A stretch of 64,000 nt of DNA from Cerioporus squamosus (lineage: Eukaryota > Basidiomycota > Agaricomycetes > Polyporales > Polyporaceae), in the NCBI GenBank assembly GCA_022592435.1, contig JABYQS010000125.1:47364-111363 (forward strand). Reading direction: 5' to 3'. Numbering within the stretch: the first letter of the stretch is position 1; every line of letters starts with the position of its first letter. A program made the position numbers and the translations under genes. Below, piece by piece: positions 1-11,602 of this stretch. The notes below the pieces were generated by a model. The model was not told where the DNA came from, did no database searches, and saw nothing but the letters and a program-made list of their open reading frames with translations.

Positions 1-625
<625 letters not shown>

Positions 626-1777
626 AGCGTTCGGAGGTTCGCGCTTTGTGTGGATGAGTATCATATATTTAGGACCTTCTGTCGCCCTGGTATACCACAT
701 CCTCCTGCTATCGCACGCTCTGTGGTTGTAATCTATTGTAGCTCTTCTCATTCACTGTCGTCAATTGAGGTCAAGTCGCACCATCTCCAGCGTATTCCTG
801 GCGCAGTGTCCCGAGCGGCCGCCACTGTGCACAGTGTTGCTAGGGGCGGAAATCCTGGTACGTGCGTGGCTAAGTCGTCGCGCCAAGTTGCCGGTCCAGA
901 CGTCTTATGTACCACACAGTGACGGATAGATCGCAGGAAGTTCCGCAGGGCGTCGCGCATCGGATTGGCTCGGATTGGTCAAAGTGACCAGAGGGAACAT
1001 ATAGAAGTGCCACTCGTCCACACTACTTACCCGCGGCTCATTTCAATCATCGCGAGAGCGCTTGAGCTCTACTTGCTTTGTTCCTGTCAATTATTGGTGT
1101 TGGTCAATGTGAACCTGTGTACCATACTGTATGCGCCACTGCTTCCTCATTGATTGCATCCCACAACCGTCGATGCGTCCACACAAGGTTTCCTTGTGTG
1201 GCGGATCCTGCCCTCGGTATCCCGCGGCGTCCATCTATCGATGCACTAACCCAACATGACTTCACTACTGGCTTGCCCCGGCGAGATACTCTCCCAGTAC
1301 TAGTCTCTCTTCTAGGTCGAAGCTTGGGCGCTTTGACTCTTGGACCGCCTTTGCACTGGACTGCGACATACACCATGGTCCAAGCTAGCCCTGGAAACAT
1401 GCCAGGATGCCTGACACTATAAAGCAGCTCGGGATCGCGACCGTCGTCGTTACTCTTGTATTGTCTCCCACTGCAAGGTAGCAATCCGGCGACCTCCTTC
1501 CTATTATCGCGGTGTTGCATTGTCGCCCTCGCCTCTCACCTTCCCTCGCTACTCGTCACACAGCGCCTCGTTGCTAGCTCCCTCCTCCGGCCCTTCACAA
1601 CAGTGCTTAAGGTTAAGTACGGGTCCTGCAGGTTTATTCACTCTCAGGGATTCCTCCGTACCCTCTGCACTGCGGATTCGCAGCAATCGGTGAGACTAGC
1701 TTCGACATGCTTGAAGTCACGACTGATGGCTGCAACTCTCGCGTAGATCTGCCCTCTCTCAATTTCACCACACTAAT
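626..1777. other. Intergenic, no gene seen
   Basis: Holds the 3' flank of the fumarate reductase gene and the promoter side of the F-box-like gene. Open frames here are short, overlap on both strands and show no family signature, so I call none. Confidence 0.6.
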
Positions 1778-3199
1778 ATGCCAATGAAATACCCTCACAA
1801 ATTCTGCCACATGGAATACTCGTCCCGGTAAGCTACCCATTGCTACCATCGATGCATTCACGCCACCGGAATACGCTGACAATGTTCCGCGCTTCGTAGA
1901 ACTGATACACATCGTCGTCCCTCCCGCCCCTCCGTCAATATCTATTCCCTCCCTCCAGAGCTCCTTCTCAACATCTTCGAGGAGCTCGATATCCGCAGCG
2001 CATGGTCGTGCCTCCTCACAAGTCGGACATGGCACCCCGCTGCCGAGCGGGTGATCTATGCCTCCCCGCGTATTTCCAGTGCCTCCACCATGGAACGCTT
2101 CATTTCTGTGCTAAGACAGAAGGAAAATCTTCGTGGCGTCGTCAAGCATTTGCACATTCGCGGGAAGGCCGACTACTCCTCTCCGGCGGCTACCGAATGG
2201 ATCGTGCAAGCGGAAGCCCCTCGCTATCTAGGACCTCTACTTTCTAGCGTCCGGATGATGACCTTAGAGAACCTCGAGAACGTCGATTTCAACAGCTACG
2301 AAAGAGAAAGACGTGTCTGGAAAGACTTCGAGCTCTTCCATGGCGTGACAGAGCTGCACGTCAACAACTGTCGGTTTCGGTGCGCGGAGAACCTCAGAGA
2401 CCTCATATTCTCCTTCCCGTCCCTATCGACCCTCAGCCTGTCGCATGTCCGCTGGGCACGAGATCCAGACATGCCCTCAAGCGTGTACAGCGTGTTTCCC
2501 CGCTGGCAGCGCCTCCTCCCGCTCCGTACCCTGCGCCTCGCGTATCTCGGGAGCGCTGGCGAGTACCAGGATGCGTTCAGTTGGTTTGGGCATCTCAACA
2601 CTGTGCGGGAGCTCGAGCTCGAACAGATACCCTGCAAGGGCTTGTGGGTGACTGCGAAGTACCTCACGAGGCTCGCGGAATCTGGCGGCTCGCTGGAGTC
2701 GTTCACCTTCTGCCCGTTGATCACGCCTGGGTGCGGTTACACTGGTGAGTGAGCGGCTCGCCATGGCGGTATCTCGATATTGGCTGTATACTGACGCCTT
2801 TTCCTGCTCTTTGCAGAGTATGTGCCGTACCTCGGGCACACGCTGAAGATGCAGAGGAGGCTCACCGAGCTCGACCTGCGCATAGTGAGCCTGCACGCGA
2901 TGCGGTGGGTCCCGGCGGTGCTCGACGCGGCGCGGGATCTGCCTATCGCCCGGGTCGCTTTGGAGTTCACACTAGACATCGACAATGCGGCGAGCCCGAG
3001 TCGAGCGTTCATCGAGACGAACGAGCGGCTCTGCCGGTACTGGCTGAAGACGCTCCGGCAGGTCACCCTCGTCGACCATCCCACGGGGAACTTCGTCCCG
3101 GACGCGCAAGTTCCGTATATCCTTTCGTCTCGGTGCCCAAGTTTGGTTCAGCGCGGTATCCTGGACGTGAGGATAGGGGTGCGGTATGAGGATGTCTGA
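1778..3199 (+). CDS. F-box-like protein with leucine-rich C-terminal region
   Basis: Modelled as three exons, 1778-1827, 1900-2744 and 2817-3199, joined by canonical GT-AG introns of 72 nt each and giving about 425 residues with frame kept at both junctions. The N-terminal part reads SLPPELLLNIFEELD and then WSCLLTSRTWHPAAERVIY, the usual start of basidiomycete F-box-like proteins (F-box pairs with Skp1 in SCF ubiquitin ligases). The rest has irregular leucine-rich segments (VTELHVNNCRF, LSTLSLSHVRW, VRELELEQIP) of the kind that form substrate-recognition solenoids. The start is chosen at the first ATG upstream of the only small exon that keeps frame; a second in-frame ATG at 1811 is possible. 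The substrate is unknown. The first exon is the least certain part. Confidence 0.72.
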
Positions 3200-4075
3200 T
3201 GGGTGGTCGCCTCAAGGTACTTCACTTGCATGGATGTGCTCACCCGGACGCTCCCAAGTAGTTACAACTATGCTTATAACTAATATTCGTGACCGTCAAC
3301 GAGGTGCTTTCTGTCCGTGCCCTGAGTGACAATGACATTTATCGTAATTCGCCAACTCAGTCCCCGGGCCCGGTGTCCGGGCGTCTCGTAGCTTGACTAT
3401 TGACCCCGCACCTACCCACCCCAAAACGACTTGGCACTTACCACTCTTCTAATGCAAACCGTCTGTTCTACAACCCACTCGTGCAGCAAGGCCTCTTCAA
3501 GTTGATAGCGATCAAGAGCGAACAGCCTTGATCTTGCCCAAGGTCCCATCAATGCCGTCAGTCGACGTTCTCCAATCCGTTCCCGCAACGTCCCGCGTGC
3601 AGGTCCTCCGGATACCTCTTGGCCCTAGATATGACGGTCTCCAGGTGAACGAGCCCCTTGGCACGTCCCAAGGTGTCTCGGAGTCCGGACACATCCCTTA
3701 CTGTGCGTCCAGCCAATCTCTCGTCTTCCCGTGTAAGTATGTCCGGATCCCTGTATGTCCTACCCCCGCACTGTCGAGTCTCGACGAATCAACGGAGATC
3801 AAGTGCAGTACGTTCATCACATCACCGCCGGCGTCCCGTATACGGACCTCAATGGAGAGCCCGGCCAGAGCCCGACGCTGTGGGCCAGATGTCGTGCTGA
3901 AGGTTAGGTCTGGTCAGGCTTATATGCCCGCCCACCGTACTGGTACGCCCTTGGCCCTTCGCTCTTGAGTCTTGGCTGAGGTACCCTCAGGGAGGACGGT
4001 CCCGCCTTCATTTCTTCATCTGCTCGCCGTCTTTTTTCCTTTTCTCCCCACCTTCTTCCTTTGCTTCTCCAGCCC
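3200..4075. other. Intergenic, no convincing gene
   Basis: Contains one plausible donor/acceptor pair (GTAAGT near 3733, TGCAG near 3807) that would join two short open segments, but neither half matches a family I know and no start codon fits cleanly. The last ~60 bases before 4076 are pyrimidine-rich, as is usual just upstream of a fungal start codon. Confidence 0.5.
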
Positions 4076-6018
4076 ATGATGGTCGCAGCTGGTCTGCTTG
4101 CTTTGTCGACTTTCTTCGCGCTCGCGCTGGGCGCGCCGACCTACGATGCACTCCATCTTCACGACGCGCGCGCAGCCGCGCCGGCAGGATACCAGGCGAG
4201 CGCAGCCGCGGACCCGAACGAAGTGCTCAACCTACGCATCGCACTCAAGACGGACACGTCTGCGTTAGTGGAGAAGCTGCTCGACGTGAGCACTCCTGGC
4301 AGCAAGAGCTACCGGAAGTTCCTCAGCAAGGCGCAGGTACGTGCGGTTCAGCAATCTTGGTGCGCATGATATCGATGTCAATGCCTCCTGTGCATAGGTG
4401 GACAAGCTGACCGCGCCGAGCGCGGCTGGGACTGCGGCAGTCAAAGCATGGTTGAAGAAGAATGGAGTCACTGCGACGCCGGGCGCAACGAACCAGTGGC
4501 TGAACATACAGGTTCCTGTGGCACAAGCGAACGAGCTGCTCGATGCGGACTTCACCGTATACGAAAACAAGGACACGGGGATAAGCGCAGTCCGTACCCT
4601 CGCGTACTCCCTCCCCAAGAGCGTGAAGCCCTTTGTAGAATTCATCTACCCTGCCACGGCGTAAGTGGTCACTACTCTGACCCCGGCCTATTGAATGCAA
4701 TAGACTTACCAACTTCTGGTGTGGTGCACGCAGTTTCCCTGTGCAATCCACTCGTGGCATCGCGACTACGCACACCGCCGGTTCCTTCCGCAACACGACC
4801 GTGGCTCCCCGTGCGGGGACGGCCGATCCCGCGTGCGCGACAGCTATGACGCCACAGTGTCTGCAGGCGCTTTACAACATCCCTACCGAGCCAGCGACGC
4901 AAAGTGCAAACACGATGGTCGTCAGTAGCTTCGTAGATTCGTTCGCAAGTAAGGCAGATCTCTCGACTTTCCTCAGTGACTTCCGCCCGGACATGTCAAG
5001 CGACACCTCCTTCGAAGTCATCACTCTCAATGGCGGCCAGAATGACGAGTCGAAGCCTAGCACCGAGGGCGTAAGTGGCTTCCTCTAGTCGCATCTTTCG
5101 ATGGGCTCAAATAACATACTATCGTAGAGCTTGGACATCCAGTATACTGTCGGCATCGCGACAGAGGTACCTACTACCTTCTTCACTGTCGGCAGCGGCG
5201 ATGGCGGGGACCTTACCGGCTTCCTGGATCTCGTCAACGAGCTCATCTCCCAAGACAACCCACCCACTGTCTTTACTACCAGCTTTGGCTTCCCTGAAGA
5301 GCTCGTTCCAGAGGACCTCGCGAACAACATCTGCAACGCGTATGCTCAGCTTGGAGCTCGCGGCACTTCCATCCTCTTCTCGTCCGGAGATAGCGGTGTC
5401 GACGATGGTCAGGGCGGCACTTGCACCACTTTCCGGCCTACGTTCCCATCTGGGTGCCCCTTCGTCACTGTTGTCGGCGCGACACAGGGTGTCTCCCCCG
5501 AGAGCGCCGCAGACTTCTCCTCCGGTGGCTTCTCGAACTACTTTACCCAGCCCGACTACCAGCTGGACGCGGTCGGATCTTACCTCTCCAAGCTCGGTAA
5601 CACTAACGCTGGCCTTTTCAATTCCGGTGGCCGTGGCTTCCCCGATGTGTCCGCAGCTGGCGTTGCGTACCAAGTGAAGGTCGCCGGCGAGGTGCAACCT
5701 GTCTTCGGTACGAGCGCGAGCACGCCGCTTTTTGCGAGCATCGTTGCGCTCCTCAACGATCGCCTCATCGCCGATGGTCAAGCTCCAATGGGCTTCCTCA
5801 ACCCGATGTTGTACTCGTCAGGCTTGGCCGCGCTGGATGACGTGGTACAGGGCAGCAACCCTGGCTGTGGTACCGACGGCTTCCCCGCTGACCAGGGATG
5901 GGATCCGGTATGTCTTCTGTCTTCTGACCGACGTGTGCAGCTTTGTGACATCCTCATTTAGGTTACTGGTCTGGGTACGCCCGACTTCGACAAATTCGTC
6001 ACCTTGTTGGGTCTTTGA
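4076..6018 (+). CDS. Secreted sedolisin-type serine-carboxyl protease (tripeptidyl-peptidase family S53)
   Basis: Five exons (4076-4336, 4398-4660, 4734-5070, 5128-5907, 5962-6018) give ~565 residues, normal for fungal grifolisin/tripeptidyl peptidases. A signal peptide (MMVAAGLLALSTFFALALG) is followed by a pro-kumamolisin domain of about 170 residues with the processing region before a Cys-containing mature start. The S53 catalytic set is visible: Glu and Asp in EGSLDIQYTVG, the oxyanion Asp in FSSGDSGVDDG, and the catalytic Ser in FGTSASTPLFASIV; SGGFSNYF is also conserved. The enzyme is an acid endo/tripeptidyl peptidase secreted to break down protein outside the cell. All intron borders are canonical and frame is kept throughout. 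Next gene downstream is another secretory-pathway protease, on the same strand but with its own promoter. Confidence 0.95.
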
Positions 6019-6840
6019 TAGAACGCGCGCGCGCGGAGCCATTCCTTCAATAATACGACATTCACGTATGCGTTACCCTCTGCTTCGAGCGCTCTGTCGG
6101 TATGGAGCGGGTAACGAGTGAACACTACTGACCGCACAATCACGGTGAGTGCCACTGAGCGGTGCCTTGGCAGACGCAAGCAGTCCCCGAAGTCGGAAGG
6201 ATCATGGAACGGAGTGGCTCGCTCAGTGCTCACAAATTGCAATTACATGCCGGGGGCGGCGGCGCATGCGGCATGGCGCAGCTTGTGCACTCATTGTTCC
6301 CTCTTTGCAAGCACTAAGGGTGAGCACAGAAGTCAATGTGAGGCGATGTCTACAGTAGCTGTGTGAGGCGCTGAGGCTATGTGTCCAACAGGTTCAGGTT
6401 CAAACGTTCACCCTTCAACTCGAGGTCGACTAAGGGCGCGATATACGGCCGCGCGTTTATGTGTGAAAGAAGATTACAATTTCCAGCTGAGGTTCCCAAG
6501 AATCCGGGCTGCCTGTAGAGAGGCCGGTGTTTCTCCAAGGCCGGAGCATGATGTCTTCCTGACATCGTCTTGGCACCTCTGTGCGTACTCAGTATGTATA
6601 CTGTCTACTCACACCGGGGCCTTCTGGGGTTGTGCCCCGGTAGACCCTCCGGTCAACAGACTACGACCGGGGTCCCACCACTGCCACCAACATTGTTTCG
6701 CGCCAGCGCCGCATCACAGGCAGCCGGTGTTATGGTACTCCCACATATAAAAGATGCAGGACATGCTCTCGAAGTGAGTACCCATTCATCCCCTTCCTCA
6801 CTCCCCTCTTCTTTCTTCCTCTTCCTGAGATTTGACGACC
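6019..6840. other. Intergenic with promoter of the aspartic protease gene
   Basis: No supported gene. Ends in a TATA-containing promoter (see 6741-6753) and a pyrimidine-rich leader just before the ATG at 6841. Confidence 0.6.
6741..6753 (+). promoter_or_regulatory. TATA box of aspartic protease gene
   Basis: CCACATATAAAAG, 100 bases upstream of the ATG at 6841. The first ten bases (CCACATATAA) are repeated exactly in the promoter of the membrane-protein gene at 9588. Confidence 0.55.
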
Positions 6841-8747
6841 ATGTTGCCTTCTTCTCTTCTTGTGACTCTTCTGCCTGTTTCCTTGTGGGCGGGATCTGCA
6901 TATGCCCGCTCCGCATTCAATATCGAGGCCCATGGTACCGGCGTCCGGCATGCGAGTTTGGGTCAATTCTCCGCCGACAACATCGGTGTAGCAACTGCAG
7001 ACGACGCCTTCGTATGTGTCTCCTCTGGTCCCTGGATACGGCCTGTCACGGAAGCTCATGTGGTCGAATGCTTGCAGTACTTAGTCAACATCACGCTAGG
7101 AGGACAGGGTATGTGCCTGCTAACTCAGACGAGCCCAGTGACGTGTGCTGATCACTATCCATGGACAGAATTCACCGTCCTGCTGGATACTGGCTCGACA
7201 GACCTGTGGGTCTACACCGGTGGCAAGGACGTGAAGTTTACAAATACGACGGACCTCGATGCCTCGTTGCGATATGCGGAAGGTGCAGTGGATGGTGTCA
7301 TCCAGTTCGCGGAGGTGCAGATTGGAGACTTCACAATCCCAAACCAAGGTATGTGTCAAAGACACGTGCTACAGTCGCGGCGGGCGTTACCAATCGCTTT
7401 TGCGTTAAACATGACAACCAGTCTTCATCAACGCTACCGAAGTAAGGGACATGTCGCTCGGCGATCACCAAGGTATCATGGGCATGGCGTTCGATACCTC
7501 GAATATCTATGAGAAGGTCCAGCAGGCTTGGGGAACGGAAGTTGCGAACACGCTAGGTGTCGCGCCGATCACCTCCATCTTCGCTCAGAATCACACTCTT
7601 CCGAACAACTTCGACATTCAGCTTGGACGCACGAGTGAGCTGGAGGACATTGCCTATGGTGTCTTCGTCATCTCCGACCACGGGGAGGGCTTCGAGAGCG
7701 TCACGAGCGCACCGCAGCTGCCGGTCGTCTCGCTGGGCCACTGGGACATCGTGATGGATGCCATGCTGGTAAACGGGAAGAGCTTTGCGTTCAACAAGTC
7801 GCGCGTCCCCGGTGTACCCTCGGGAAAGGTCGTCGCTGCGCTCGATACTGGATTCACATATCCCCCGATCCCGGCTGCTGCTGTCGACGCCATTTATGGC
7901 AGCATCCCGGGCGCGATACAGGACCCATACGCGGGCGGGTGGATCATCCCTTGCGACGCGAGTACGAACCTGACTTTCGTTTTTGCGTGAGTCGCGTAGT
8001 TCGTCGTTGCAGGTCAGTAACTAACAGACACCGACAGTGGTCAGGAGTTTCCGGTTCACCCTCTCGATCTTACGTACCTCGACACTTTATCGTCCACGCT
8101 CAATGGGACCGCCATAAACATCACGGTGTGCCGCAACACATACCAGGCGTCCACCCTCGATCCCAAGAGCTTCCCTGATCTCGACTTGATTCTTGGTGAC
8201 GCATTCCTGCGCAACATCTACGCATCGTACGTGACTCCACCGTCCTCCTACTGTGCGAGTTATGTGATTTCTATACAGGTTCGACTACGGTGACTACTCC
8301 CCTGGCAACCAGACGAGCGGCATCCACCCCTTCGTGCAGATGCTTTCCATCACCGACCCCTCCTCGATGTGGCAGGAGTTCCAGGAGGAACGCGCTGCCA
8401 CTCTTGCGGAAGTTGTGCCCACGCGCGACCCTGTCATCATCCTGCAGGTGGAGAAGGAGCTCGTCGATTCTCAAACTGACGAGGACAGCACCGACATGGT
8501 CGCTGGCGCCGCCGCTTCGTCCGATGGGGACTCGTCGCGCGGCGACAGTTGGGGCGCGAAGTACGGCACGATCGCGCTGGTTCTGCTTGCAGCGAACCTG
8601 CTCGTCGGGGTCGTGCTGCTGGCCGTCACTTTCACCATGTGCGTGCGCGGGGTCAAGGGGAAGAGCGTCGGCTCGCGGTATGCCCCCGTCCGCTTCAAGG
8701 AGAACGTCGATGACTTCGAGCGGGGGCCGCTGAAGTACAGCGACTGA
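6841..8747 (+). CDS. Pepsin-type aspartic protease (A1) with C-terminal membrane anchor
   Basis: Six exons (6841-7011, 7078-7108, 7169-7348, 7422-7986, 8038-8226, 8279-8747) encode ~534 residues. A signal peptide is followed by a two-lobed pepsin fold: first active-site motif LLDTGSTDLWVYTG, second motif AALDTGFTYPPIP, and the late-lobe signature ILGDAFLRNIYASFDYGDYS. After the catalytic domain comes an acidic stretch and one hydrophobic helix (IALVLLAANLLVGVVLLAV) with a short basic cytoplasmic tail, so the enzyme is probably held in the plasma membrane or a secretory compartment rather than released. Several N-glycosylation sequons are present. Family assignment is firm; substrate is unknown. 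The start is the ATG after the TATA-proximal leader; upstream in-frame sequence has no other ATG. Confidence 0.93.
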
Positions 8748-9587
8748 GCTGCAAGGTTAAGTACTTGGGAGGAGCCTGGGACCATGAGTCGTCATCTTTG
8801 ATCTGCCGTACATTACTGATTCATCGGACTCCATTTCACGACTATCCTTTCCACGACTAGCGTACTTGCACTCTATACATTATCGTGCTGTCCTTCACAA
8901 CAGTCGGCCTGTGTGCTTCCTACGGCCATCATTGGACTTTCTCCTGCCGCTGCCAACCTTGAAGCTGTTTACTCCTCGGTCAGTGCATCGCATGGGTACA
9001 TCGCTCTTGAGCTGACTCTGCGACTTTCAGACCGGAGACAACTCTATCATGTCTGCGTCTCTGGTCTGCTACAGAGTAGCACTCTGGCAATATGCAGAAC
9101 AATAGGGCCAGTGGTAGGCCGTACACGGTTACTTATGTCCGCCGACAACCGCGTTCTCCGACTTCGAGGTCTTGTCCTCGCTCGCGAAGCAACTCATTGC
9201 GTTGCGCGTCCACCGTCAGGTTTCTGATCTGCATCAGCGCAGGAAGCCAGCGTGCGTGGACCGCGAGTAGCAGCGACGCCGAAGCACGTACATGCATGTT
9301 CGATGCGATTCTATCTGATCCTATTGTGCTCATTGTCTTGCAACTTCGCCGTTCTCCTCCGTTCACTACTGTCCCCATGCATGGACGCCTCCTCACAGAG
9401 GTCTATCCCCAGAGCAAGCACGCTGCGTCGCCGGAAGGAGGTCACCTTGATGGTAACGGTACCACATATAAACCCGCGGCATTCAAGGAGAGTACCCACA
9501 TCAACAGTCCTCTCACGCACAGAAATTCGGTTCATACTCTCCTTTCAGCACCATCATCCCAGCTGACCCACTGCGACCGTTGCCCAG
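8748..9587. other. Intergenic with promoter of the 9588 gene
   Basis: No supported gene. The overlapping open frames on + show no family signature. A TATA element lies at 9462-9472. Confidence 0.6.
9462..9472 (+). promoter_or_regulatory. TATA box of membrane-protein gene
   Basis: CCACATATAAA, 126 bases upstream of the ATG at 9588; shares its first ten bases with the element at 6741. Confidence 0.5.
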
Positions 9588-10229
9588 ATGGACCACTACT
9601 TTCCTCCGCCGGGCCTCTATCTAGATCCCACTGCCTCCTTTGTCAAACCCAGCCCTACGAACCGTCCCAAGGAGAGGATCATCCTCGCCAAACCCACGCT
9701 CGCCCGCTTCATGCAGCTCGGCCGCCAGACCCTCATCGAGCGCGGCTTCTACATGGTTGTCTTCCACCTCCTCTTCTGGGCTATCTCCCTCCTCCTGCCC
9801 GGCTTCGACACCAGCTGCGATTTTGTCCGCGGGTCGCTCTGGAACACGTACCAAGTCGCGTTCGGCGCCTGGCTCTTCGTCGCGCCCGTTGGGACCATGT
9901 ACTTCGCGGTGCCAATCGCGATGCGCTACAGCGAGTGCAAGGAAGCGGGAAACTTTGTCCCCGCGAACGCGCTGCGTAACAGCTGGGGCTCCCCGGGCGT
10001 GCGGCGCTGGACGGCGCACGTCTTGATCGTTCTGGCGAGCGTCGCGGGGGCGTACGTGCGTAGAGCGGTCGGGGAGAACGGGGTGGTCGACCCGTTCCAC
10101 GCTGGGGTGCTGGGTGCACTTGCGCGGGTGTTGTTTGCTGCACGTTGGCAGCTCAAGGAAGGCGAGAGATGGTGGGAGGAGAACGCTCACGCACCGAGTG
10201 ACATTGCTGACTGGGATCGCATCTGGTAA
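9588..10229 (+). CDS. Unknown intronless multi-span membrane protein
   Basis: A single 213-residue open frame with an ATG, good upstream TATA spacing and strong GC bias at third positions. Predicted hydrophobic segments: about residues 53-72 (FYMVVFHLLFWAISLLLPGF), 88-108 (VAFGAWLFVAPVGTMYFAVP), 139-153 (HVLIVLASVAGAYV) and 165-180 (FHAGVLGALARVLFAARW). The N-terminus is Pro-rich and soluble, and the tail is Trp/acidic (GERWWEENAH...DWDRIW). I do not recognise the family. Most neighbours have introns; this gene has none. Confidence 0.7.
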   Translation: MDHYFPPPGLYLDPTASFVKPSPTNRPKERIILAKPTLARFMQLGRQTLIERGFYMVVFHLLFWAISLLLPGFDTSCDFVRGSLWNTYQVAFGAWLFVAPVGTMYFAVPIAMRYSECKEAGNFVPANALRNSWGSPGVRRWTAHVLIVLASVAGAYVRRAVGENGVVDPFHAGVLGALARVLFAARWQLKEGERWWEENAHAPSDIADWDRIW

Positions 10230-10587
10230 TGTATGTTGTCGGATGTGCGATATGCAGACAATGTATGTTCTCCTCGATCACCTCGGTTTAATAGTCGTCT
10301 TCTCCATATAACAGCCTACAAGCTTATATACCGGCCATGGTGGCTGTAGGTGCGCATAACACGACAGAGAAACGCGTCGGGCGATGTCGACGGCGCGACA
10401 CAGCAGCAAACGCGATCATGTGACCGTGGTGGGGACGAGGTGACATCATGGGCCTAGCATGAGGAGCGTGCATGGCGTCATCGGGCTCACTGCGGGCAAT
10501 GAAAAGGCAGCTCGTGCGCGGCGTCTTCCCCACTCTTCCCATCTCTGTTCTCCCCAGTCAACTCATTCTCTCATCTACATCGCAACC
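10230..10587. other. Intergenic, promoter of the 10588 gene
   Basis: Nothing coding seen. The last ~60 bases before the ATG are C/T-rich. Confidence 0.6.
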
Positions 10588-11397
10588 ATGTCTGCCGTTC
10601 TCCGTACCCAGCCTCTCCGCTCCTCTCTCCGTGCCGCACCCGCAGTAGCTCGTGCAGCAGCGTCGGTACGTCCTCGTTCTCGACGTGTTTAAGATGTTCG
10701 CTCAAGCCGCGCTTGTCTCCGCAGCAGCCACGAACCTACGCGACAATTCCTGATCCCACGCAGCCCACGGACGGTCCGAAACCAAACGATGTCCCTAAGT
10801 CCGGCGGAGGCAACACCGCGCTCCTTGTAGTCGGTGGTCTTGCCGCTGTCGGCGGAGGCTACTACTACCTCACCTCTCGCGAGGTCGACCCCCATGCCCA
10901 GAGGAAAGCAGATGAGGAGCGCCTGAAGCAGAAGGCCGCAGAGCTTCGCGAGGCGGGCAAGGCCACCGCACACGACGCCGTGCGCGAGGGCCAGTACAAG
11001 TACGACGAGACCAAGGTGCGTCCCTCTTATCCATTGAATTCGCGCGTCTGATGCTGATGTGCCGTTTGTACGTCAGGCAAATGCCCAGGACAAGCTCGCC
11101 GCTGCACGTGCACAGGCTTCCCAGACTGTCAACGATGCGCGCAGTACCGCTGTACGTCAGTTCGACAACGCGAAGGCGACCGTCGTTGACGCGACCCACA
11201 AGGTCGAGCAGAAGGTCGAGCAGACCTACGATGCTGCTGCTTCCAAGACCAAGGCCGAGGCCCAGGGCTGGAACCAGTGGTTCTGGAGCTGGTTCGGCTA
11301 CGGCAAGGCTAAGGCTGACGAGACGAAGCGCGAAGGCGCACAGAAGGTTGTTGATGGCGCACAAAAGGTCGAGAAGGAGGCGGGCAAGCACACATGA
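10588..11397 (+). CDS. Mitochondrial-type single-span protein with long amphipathic helix
   Basis: Three exons (10588-10665, 10725-11015, 11077-11397) give ~229 residues. The N-terminus (MSAVLRTQPLRSSLRAAPAV) is Arg/Ser/Ala-rich without acids, a typical mitochondrial presequence, with a likely cleavage near RTYATI. A single Gly-rich membrane segment follows (ALLVVGGLAAVGGGYYYLTS), then ~150 residues of highly charged Ala/Lys/Glu helix that repeats 11-residue-like patterns (ANAQDKLAAARAQASQTVND...). This resembles fungal inner-membrane proteins with LEA/apolipoprotein-like helices; I cannot name a characterised orthologue. The presequence-TM-helix layout is shared with the gene at 28305-28837. 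It faces the gene ending at 11571. Confidence 0.82.
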
Positions 11398-11520
11398 GAT
11401 TGTCCCTGTCGTTGTGCGTAGTACCTGGCTCGGCGGACTCTTGATCGCGGCGGACTTCATGGCCATATGTAACACATGTATTACTATCGTAATCTCAACG
11501 CTGATATCGCGTCATGTCTG

Positions 11521-11602
11521 AAGGATTGCATACTCCAACATGTCCAGTACGGAAGCATGTTCATGACATGCTACGTAGGGACATGTTGAGAGTATGCATC
11601 CT
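11521..11602. repeat. Long imperfect inverted repeat (hairpin) between convergent genes
   Basis: The left arm AAGGATTGCATACTCCAACA... is matched by the reverse complement of the right arm, AAGGATGCATACTCTCAACA..., and pairing continues through ATGTCC and AGCATGT to a short loop near TTCA. The stem is about 38 pairs with a few single-base bulges. It lies 124 bases past the stop of the + gene, and its right arm contains the proposed stop codon and last ten codons of the - gene. It could be a bidirectional 3'-end signal, a small MITE relic or a precursor of small RNA. I see no target-site duplication at the ends. Confidence 0.75.

Noticed and set aside
3528..3968. Open frame and possible two-exon gene upstream of the sedolisin
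   Set aside because: A donor/acceptor pair exists, but the joined product has no start codon in a good place, no family signature and ends early.
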